The notes under the pieces: generated by a model | What the model saw: the letters and a program-made list of their open reading frames with translations, nothing else | What the model was told of the DNA's origin: nothing | Databases searched by the model: none | Made by a program: the position numbers and the translations under genes | Shown here: piece by piece, positions 58,651-64,000 of the stretch | How the letters are laid out: every line of letters begins with the position of its first letter | Position numbering within the stretch: position 1 is the stretch's first letter | Assembly: GCF_023952475.1 (NCBI RefSeq) | Contig: NZ_JALHRX010000001.1 | Span: 434,001 to 498,000 of the forward strand | Length of the DNA: 64,000 nt | From: Cupriavidus sp. WGlv3 | Lineage (GTDB): Bacteria > Pseudomonadota > Gammaproteobacteria > Burkholderiales > Burkholderiaceae | Reading direction: 5' to 3'

Positions 58651-60345
58651 TTACTGGTTGTCCTGGCCGAGCTTGGCCTTCAGCAGGGCACCGAGGTTGG
58701 TCGTGCCAGCCGTGCCGGTGTCGGCCTGGAATTTCTGCATCGCTTCCTGCTGCTCTGCGCTGTCCTTGGCCTTGATCGACAGGTTGATGTTGCGCGACTT
58801 GCGGTCGACGTTCACCACCAGGGCGGTGATCTGCTCGCCTTCCTTCAGCACGTTGCGGGCATCTTCCACGCGGTCAGCGGAGATTTCCGAGGCGCGCAGG
58901 TAGCCTTCGACGTCGTCGGCCAGCTGGACCACGGCACCCTTGGCGTCAACGGCCTTGATCGTGCCCTGCACCAGCGAACCCTTGTCGTTGGCCGAGATGA
59001 AGTTGTTGAACGGGTCGCCCGACAGCTGCTTGATGCCCAGCGAGATGCGTTCCTTGTCGACGTCGATGCCCAGCACCACGGCTTCCACTTCGTCGCCCTT
59101 CTTGTACTTGCGCACGGCCTCTTCGCCGGACTCTTGCCAGGACAGGTCGGACAGGTGCACCAGGCCGTCGATGCCACCAGGCAGGCCGATGAACACGCCG
59201 AAATCGGTGATCGACTTGATCTGGCCGCTCAGCTTGTCGCCCTTCTTGTGGTTGCGCGAGAAATCGTCCCACGGGTTGGCCTTGCACTGCTTCATGCCCA
59301 GGCTGATACGACGCTTGTCTTCGTCGATATCCAGCACCATGACTTCGACTTCGTCGCCCAGCTGGACCACCTTGGACGGGGCCACGTTCTTGTTGGTCCA
59401 GTCCATTTCCGACACGTGCACCAGGCCTTCGATGCCGGCTTCGATCTCGACGAACGCGCCGTAGTCGGTCAGGTTGGTGACCTTGCCGAACAGGCGGGTG
59501 CCTTGCGGATAGCGGCGCGAGATGCCGACCCACGGATCTTCGCCCAGTTGCTTCACGCCCAGCGAGACGCGGTTCTTTTCCTGGTCGAACTTGAGGATCT
59601 TGGCGGTGATTTCCTGGCCAACCGACAGCACTTCGCTCGGGTGGCGGACACGGCGCCAGGCCAGGTCGGTGATGTGCAGCAGGCCGTCGATGCCGCCCAG
59701 GTCAACGAACGCACCGTAGTCGGTGATGTTCTTGACGATACCGTTGACGATGGCGCCTTCCTTCAGGGTTTCCATCAGCTTCTGGCGCTCTTCGCCCAGC
59801 GTGGCTTCGACCACGGCGCGGCGCGACAGCACAACGTTGTTGCGCTTGCGGTCCAGCTTGATGACCTTGAATTCCAGGGTCTTGCCTTCGTACGGGGTGG
59901 TGTCCTTGATCGGACGCACGTCAACCAGCGAGCCCGGCAGGAACGCGCGGATGCCGTTGACCATCACCGTCAGGCCGCCCTTGACCTTGCCGGTCACGGT
60001 ACCCGAGATGATTTCGCCGTCTTCCAGGGCCTTCTCGAGGTTCAGCCACGAGGCCAGGCGCTTGGCCTTGTCGCGCGAGAGGATGGTGTCGCCATAGCCG
60101 TTCTCGAGTGCGTCGATGGCCACGGAGACGTAGTCGCCGGCCTGCACTTCGAGTTCGCCCTGGTCGTTCAGGAACTCCTCCACCGGCACAAATGCCTCGG
60201 ACTTGAGGCCGGCGTTGACGACCACGAAGTTGTGATCGATGCGCACGACTTCAGCGGAGATCACTTCGCCAGCCTTCATATTGGAGCGGGCGATCGATTC
60301 CTCGAACAGTGCGGCAAAGGATTCGTTAGTTTGCAGGTCGGACAT
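58651..60345 (-). CDS. rpsA: 30S ribosomal protein S1
   Basis: 564 residues with six S1 domains, the full-length form, for example [20 protein letters not shown] (third domain) and [20 protein letters not shown] (fifth). It binds mRNA leaders on the 30S subunit. It lies between cmk and ihfB, the conserved order in proteobacteria. The first two domains bind the ribosome and look typical ([20 protein letters not shown]). Confidence 0.98.
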   Translation of the reverse strand: MSDLQTNESFAALFEESIARSNMKAGEVISAEVVRIDHNFVVVNAGLKSEAFVPVEEFLNDQGELEVQAGDYVSVAIDALENGYGDTILSRDKAKRLASWLNLEKALEDGEIISGTVTGKVKGGLTVMVNGIRAFLPGSLVDVRPIKDTTPYEGKTLEFKVIKLDRKRNNVVLSRRAVVEATLGEERQKLMETLKEGAIVNGIVKNITDYGAFVDLGGIDGLLHITDLAWRRVRHPSEVLSVGQEITAKILKFDQEKNRVSLGVKQLGEDPWVGISRRYPQGTRLFGKVTNLTDYGAFVEIEAGIEGLVHVSEMDWTNKNVAPSKVVQLGDEVEVMVLDIDEDKRRISLGMKQCKANPWDDFSRNHKKGDKLSGQIKSITDFGVFIGLPGGIDGLVHLSDLSWQESGEEAVRKYKKGDEVEAVVLGIDVDKERISLGIKQLSGDPFNNFISANDKGSLVQGTIKAVDAKGAVVQLADDVEGYLRASEISADRVEDARNVLKEGEQITALVVNVDRKSRNINLSIKAKDSAEQQEAMQKFQADTGTAGTTNLGALLKAKLGQDNQ

Positions 60346-60509
60346 AAACGTAAGGTGAAATCCGCAATACGCTGGCCGGCGCGACGATCGCGCTCAGTCT
60401 GCCAGGGCAGCGGGGTCAGGTTTTACAAAGCCAGCGCGGGCCAGGGCCCGGACTGACGCCATCTGGTACGGAAGAAGCGCGCCGCTTCTACGGATGCGCC
60501 CGCTGCATG

Positions 60510-61178
60510 TCATGCATCGGGCCGCACAGCGGCAAACCACTCCAGCACCTGCGCCACTGCCTGATCCACCGTCATGTCGGAGGTATCGAGCAGCTTTGCA
60601 TCCTCGGCGGGACGCAGCGGTGCGGCGGCACGGGTGCGATCCCGCGCGTCGCGCGCCTCGAGGTCACGCAAAAGGTCTTCGATATTAGCAGAAATTCCCT
60701 TATCAATCAATTGTTTATAGCGCCTGCGCGCGCGCGCCTCGACACTCGCGGTCAGGAACACCTTGAGCTGGGCGTCCGGGAAGATCACGGTGCCCATGTC
60801 GCGGCCGTCCGCCACCAGCCCGGGCAGCTTGCGGAAGCTGCGCTGCAGCTGGGTCAGCGCGTCGCGCACCGGCTGGTGCACGGCGATGGCCGAGGCGCGG
60901 TTGCCGATCGCCTCGGCGCGGATGGCCAGGCTCACTTCCTCGCCTTGCAGCCACACGCGGTCGGGCCCGAACTTCACATCGAGGCGCGAGGCAGTCCGCG
61001 CCAGGGCGTCCATGTCGGCCAGGTCAACACCCGCGCGGTCGCTGGCCAGCGCTACCAGCCGGTACAGCGCGCCGCTGTCGAGCAGGTGGAAGCCCACCGC
61101 GTCGGCAACCTTGTGCGCCACCGTGCCCTTGCCGGAGGCGGTCGGTCCGTCAATGGTGATGACGTTGACGATAGTCAT
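60510..61178 (-). CDS. cmk: Cytidylate kinase
   Basis: Phosphorylates CMP and dCMP. 222 residues. The P-loop [15 protein letters not shown] is at about 7-21, followed by [15 protein letters not shown], and the mid-protein [13 protein letters not shown] segment is diagnostic. It is the first gene of cmk-rpsA-ihfB here because an opposite-strand DUF2061 gene separates it from aroA. Spacing to rpsA is 164 nt. Confidence 0.97.
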   Translation of the reverse strand: MTIVNVITIDGPTASGKGTVAHKVADAVGFHLLDSGALYRLVALASDRAGVDLADMDALARTASRLDVKFGPDRVWLQGEEVSLAIRAEAIGNRASAIAVHQPVRDALTQLQRSFRKLPGLVADGRDMGTVIFPDAQLKVFLTASVEARARRRYKQLIDKGISANIEDLLRDLEARDARDRTRAAAPLRPAEDAKLLDTSDMTVDQAVAQVLEWFAAVRPDA

Positions 61179-61214
61179 TGCTTATGGCACCCAGTGAAAC
61201 GATTGATTGTTATT

Positions 61215-61233
61215 TCTATTGAGAATCATTACC
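61215..61233. promoter_or_regulatory. Fur-box-like sequence between cmk and the DUF2061 gene
   Basis: TCTATTGAGAATCATTACC matches 14 of the 19 positions of the E. coli Fur consensus GATAATGATAATCATTATC, including the uninterrupted AATCATTA. It lies 37 nt upstream of cmk and 70 nt upstream of the DUF2061 gene, in an AT-rich patch. It suggests iron control of one or both; not tested. Confidence 0.5.
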
Positions 61234-61302
61234 ATTTGATCCATGCATCGCGCCGCGGCAAGCGCAGCGCATCCCTCAGTATTGGTCGCGAGGCAATCTA
61301 CC

Positions 61303-61548
61303 ATGGCAAAAACCCTGACGTTCGGCATCATGCACCTCGGCATCGCGTTCAGCGTGACCTATGCGCTGACCGGCAGCCTCGCCGTGAGCGGTGCCGTCAC
61401 CTTTGTCGAACCGGCCATCAATACCGTGGCCCACTACTTCTTCGACCGGTATTGGGACAAGCGCGAACGCCGCCAGGCCTCGGCGGCCGGCGGCAGCGCC
61501 GCAGCGCCCGTCAACCCTGGCACCGGCGCCGATCTCGTCAGCGCGTGA
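61303..61548 (+). CDS. DUF2061 small membrane protein
   Basis: 81 residues from ATG 61303. It has two hydrophobic segments (about 6-26 and 28-40) with the DUF2061 block [20 protein letters not shown] and [18 protein letters not shown]. The tail is Ala/Gly-rich. The family function is unknown. It is the only plus-strand gene between hisC and lapA, inserted between aroA and cmk, and its end overlaps the aroA end by 11 bp. A Fur-like site lies upstream. Confidence 0.82.
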   Translation: MAKTLTFGIMHLGIAFSVTYALTGSLAVSGAVTFVEPAINTVAHYFFDRYWDKRERRQASAAGGSAAAPVNPGTGADLVSA

Positions 61549-62842
61549 CGCCGGCGAACACGCTGAAGTAGTCCGGGAAGGTCTTCGCCACGCAGCCCGG
61601 ATCATTGATCCGCACCGGCAACGGGCCGAACGCCGCCAGCGAGAAACACATCGCCATGCGATGGTCATCATAGGTGCCAATGCCGTCGGCCGGGGTCTGC
61701 CACGGCTGCGGCGGGGTCACGCGCAGGTAGTCGGCGCCTTCCTCGACCACGGCGCCCAGCTTGCGCAGTTCCGTCGCCATCGCGGTGATGCGGTCGGTTT
61801 CCTTGACGCGCCAGCTGGCGATATTGGTCAGCGTGGTGGTGCCTTCGGCAAACAGCGCTGCCACCGCCAGCGTCATGGCGGCGTCGGGGATATGGTTGCA
61901 GTCCAGTTCGATGCCGTGCAGGCGCCCGTCGTCGCGCTCGGTGCCGCGCACTTCGATCCAGTTGTCGCCCGCCATCACATTGGCGCCCATGCGGTTGAGC
62001 GCATCGGCAAAGCGCACATCGCCCTGGATGCTGGCCATGCCGACGCCTTCGACCCGCACCGGGCCGCCGCCGATCGCGCCGGCGGCCAGGAAATACGAAG
62101 CCGACGACGCATCGCCCTCGACAAAGATCTCGCCCGGCGAGCGGTAAGCCGCCCCTGCGGGCAGGATGAAACGCTCCCAGCCCTGCCGCTCCACCTCGAT
62201 GCCGAAGCGCGCCAGCAGGTTCAGCGTGATCTCGATATACGGCTTGGAAATCAGCTCGCCCACTACTTCGATCTCGATGCGGCCGCTGGCGGACTGCGCC
62301 AGCGGCAGGCTCATCAGCAGCGCGGTCAGGAACTGGCTCGAGACATCGCCGCGCACGCGTATCGGCGCGTCGATGCGCAGGCTGGCCGGCTGGATATGCA
62401 GCGGCGGGAAGCCTTCGTTGCCAAGGTAGTCGATCACCGCGCCGACCTGGCGCAGGCCATCGACGAGGTCGCCGATCGGCCGCTCATGCATGCGCGGCAC
62501 GCCGGACAGCTTGTAGCTGCCGCCCTGCAGCGCCAGCGCGGCGGTCAGCGGACGGATCGCGGTGCCGGCGTTGCCCATGAACAGCTCGGCCGACTTGTTG
62601 GGGAAGTTGCCGCCGGCGCCGGTGACGATGTAGTCGGCGCCATCCTGCCGCCAGGCCACGCCCAGCGTGCGCAGCGCCTGCAGCATCACGCGCGTGTCGT
62701 CGGAATCGAGCAGGTCGCGCACGCGGGTCTCGCCGTTGGCCAGCGCGGCCAGCAGCAGCACGCGGTTGGAGATGCTCTTCGAGCCCGGCAGCCGGACGGT
62801 GCCGTGGGCGCGGGTCAGGGGGCCTAGCGTCAGGTGTTCCAT
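61538..62842 (-). CDS. aroA: 3-phosphoshikimate 1-carboxyvinyltransferase (EPSP synthase)
   Basis: Sixth step of the shikimate pathway. 434 residues from ATG 62842 ([20 protein letters not shown]). The class I signature regions [18 protein letters not shown] (about 18-35), [18 protein letters not shown] (about 89-106) and [14 protein letters not shown] (about 390-403) are present. It follows tyrA by 49 nt; the common order aroA-cmk-rpsA is broken here by the DUF2061 gene. Confidence 0.97.
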   Translation of the reverse strand: MEHLTLGPLTRAHGTVRLPGSKSISNRVLLLAALANGETRVRDLLDSDDTRVMLQALRTLGVAWRQDGADYIVTGAGGNFPNKSAELFMGNAGTAIRPLTAALALQGGSYKLSGVPRMHERPIGDLVDGLRQVGAVIDYLGNEGFPPLHIQPASLRIDAPIRVRGDVSSQFLTALLMSLPLAQSASGRIEIEVVGELISKPYIEITLNLLARFGIEVERQGWERFILPAGAAYRSPGEIFVEGDASSASYFLAAGAIGGGPVRVEGVGMASIQGDVRFADALNRMGANVMAGDNWIEVRGTERDDGRLHGIELDCNHIPDAAMTLAVAALFAEGTTTLTNIASWRVKETDRITAMATELRKLGAVVEEGADYLRVTPPQPWQTPADGIGTYDDHRMAMCFSLAAFGPLPVRINDPGCVAKTFPDYFSVFAGVTR

Positions 62843-62891
62843 GGATATCGTGGGCGCCGGGGCGCCGCGTTCAGGCGATGGGCCAGGGCCA

Positions 62892-63806
62892 TCAGGGTTC
62901 GATATGGTTGTTGCCCGCGGCACGCTCGGCGCCCCAGGCCAGACGGGTCTTGCTGGCACGCGTGAAGATGCGCTCGAGCGCGTCGCCGTCGCCTTTCTCG
63001 ATCAGCGTCTTCAGGTGCGCCAGCACCGACTGGTAAGTATTCAGTTCGCGCAGCAGCGCCTCGCGGTTGGCAACGCAGATGTCGCGCCACATTTCCGGCG
63101 ACGAGGCTGCGATCCGCGTGAAGTCGCGGAAGCCGCCGCCGGCAAAGTCCAGCTTCAGCGCCGCATCTTCGGCGTTGGCCACCTGCGCCACCAGCGCGTA
63201 CGACAGCACGTGAGGCAGATGGCTGACCGCGGCAAACACCGCGTCGTGCTGGACCGCCGACATCACGTGGCAATGCGCCCCAGCGCTTTCCCACATGGCG
63301 CGCACCGCGGCAACATCGGCGCGCGCGTTTTCCTGCAGCGGGCACAGCACGGTCTTCTTGCCGTCGTACAGGTCCGGCAACGCGGCTTCGACGCCGTTGA
63401 GCTCGCGTCCGGCGATCGGGTGGGCGGGCACGAACTGCGCGGCCTTGTCGCCCAGCGCAGTCTTGGCGGCGATGATCACGTCGGACTTGGTGCTGCCGGC
63501 ATCAGTGACGATGGTGCCCGGCTGCAGGTGCGGCTCGAGCGCATGCAGCAGCGCAAAGTTCTGCGCCACTGGCGCGCACAGCACGATCACGCTGGCACCG
63601 CGCGCGGCATCGGCCAGCGTCGCGGCCTCGTCGATCACGCCAAGGTCCAGCGCCTTCTGCAGCGAAGCCGCGGAGCGCCCGACTCCAACCACCGTGCCCA
63701 CCACGCCGGCGCGCTTGAGCGCCAGCGCGAGCGAGCCGCCGATCAGGCCGACACCGACAATGACAACACGGGAAAAATGCAATGCACTCACAATCACAGG
63801 CCGCAA
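62892..63806 (-). CDS. tyrA: Prephenate dehydrogenase
   Basis: 304 residues. The NAD(P) motif [14 protein letters not shown] is at about 17-30, and the catalytic region includes [12 protein letters not shown] (about 125-136) and [11 protein letters not shown]. It lacks a chorismate mutase domain, so it is the monofunctional cyclohexadienyl/prephenate dehydrogenase of tyrosine synthesis. The start ATG 63806 gives [12 protein letters not shown]. It lies between hisC and aroA. Confidence 0.94.
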   Translation of the reverse strand: MRPVIVSALHFSRVVIVGVGLIGGSLALALKRAGVVGTVVGVGRSAASLQKALDLGVIDEAATLADAARGASVIVLCAPVAQNFALLHALEPHLQPGTIVTDAGSTKSDVIIAAKTALGDKAAQFVPAHPIAGRELNGVEAALPDLYDGKKTVLCPLQENARADVAAVRAMWESAGAHCHVMSAVQHDAVFAAVSHLPHVLSYALVAQVANAEDAALKLDFAGGGFRDFTRIAASSPEMWRDICVANREALLRELNTYQSVLAHLKTLIEKGDGDALERIFTRASKTRLAWGAERAAGNNHIEP

Positions 63807-63878
63807 GCGGCGGTAGTTCGGTTCAGACCGAGGTCAATCAATGGGCGGCGCAACCACTGGCGTTTGCAACGGCCCGCC

Positions 63879-64000
63879 TCAGGCCAGCGCCCGCTCCAGC
63901 GCCGCGATAAACGCCGCGTTCTCTTCCGGCAAGCCGATGGTCACGCGCAGCCAGCGCGGCAGGTTGTAGTTGCCCACCGGCCGCACGATCACGCCCTGCC
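63879..64000 (-). CDS. hisC: Histidinol-phosphate aminotransferase, C-terminal fragment at window edge
   Basis: Only the last 39 codons are in the window. They read [20 protein letters not shown], then GLPEEN and [12 protein letters not shown], the characteristic HisC/aspartate aminotransferase C-terminus with the substrate-binding arginine in LRVTIG. The stop is at 63879-63881 (complement). Gene order hisC-tyrA-aroA is common in betaproteobacteria and supports the call. Confidence 0.85.
   Translation of the reverse strand, partial: QGVIVRPVGNYNLPRWLRVTIGLPEENAAFIAALERALA

Noticed and set aside
54965-58903. A 1,300-residue plus-strand frame across ugd, lapB, lapA, ihfB and part of rpsA
   Set aside because: It is antisense to five recognisable genes and shows no domain.

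Overview
The window is a GC-rich (roughly two-thirds G+C by eye), gene-dense chromosomal segment. Gene order and protein sequences point to a betaproteobacterium of the Burkholderiales, most likely Cupriavidus. Most of it is core chromosome. The part that looks accessory is the left end (1-7.7 kb), a nicotinate degradation cluster.

Layout. (1) 1-7.7 kb: nicE-type maleate isomerase (runs off the left edge), divergent from nicC, nicA, nicB and an MFS transporter. These hydroxylate nicotinate (NicAB), convert 6-hydroxynicotinate to 2,5-dihydroxypyridine (NicC) and isomerise maleate to fumarate (NicE). The intergenic regions hold several symmetrical operator-like sequences, but no regulator gene is inside the window. 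(2) 7.9-18.1 kb: housekeeping genes upp, a DUF3149 peptide, a HerA-like ATPase, yebC, purD, and the run hemF-nadD-rsfS-rlmH-maf-rng. (3) 18.1-26 kb: two small exported proteins, an AhpD-like protein, then lipopolysaccharide core genes (waaC, msbA and glycosyltransferases of families 25, 2 and 4). (4) 26-33.7 kb: dnaE, trhO, a CoA-pyrophosphatase and the ribosomal operon rpsP-rimM-trmD-rplS. (5) 33.8-38.1 kb: a PQQ-type sugar dehydrogenase, several small proteins of unknown function, and a PA0069-family radical SAM protein. (6) 38.1-48.4 kb: lrp/dadA divergent pair, an acyl-CoA dehydrogenase with its electron acceptor EtfBA, the methionine importer metNIQ, an enoyl-CoA hydratase-like protein and a class II-type deacetylase. 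(7) 48.5-52.7 kb: mltB, cysM, an SLC23 nucleobase permease, a ComEA-like DNA-binding protein. (8) 52.8-64 kb, all on the minus strand apart from one small gene: hisC(partial)-tyrA-aroA, cmk-rpsA-ihfB, lapA-lapB-ugd-rfaE1-hldD, joining aromatic amino-acid synthesis, translation and heptose/LPS assembly.

No tRNA, rRNA, insertion sequence, CRISPR array or prophage was recognised. Many convergent gene pairs are separated by clear bidirectional hairpin terminators. The points most worth checking are the short and divergent molybdenum half of NicB, the perfect 22-bp palindrome between nicB and the transporter, the paired operators between nicE and nicC, a Fur-box-like site in front of a DUF2061 gene inserted between aroA and cmk, a histone H1-like tail on RsfS, and terminator-like hairpins placed just upstream of purD and metN. 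None of these amounts to a clearly new system on sequence reading alone.
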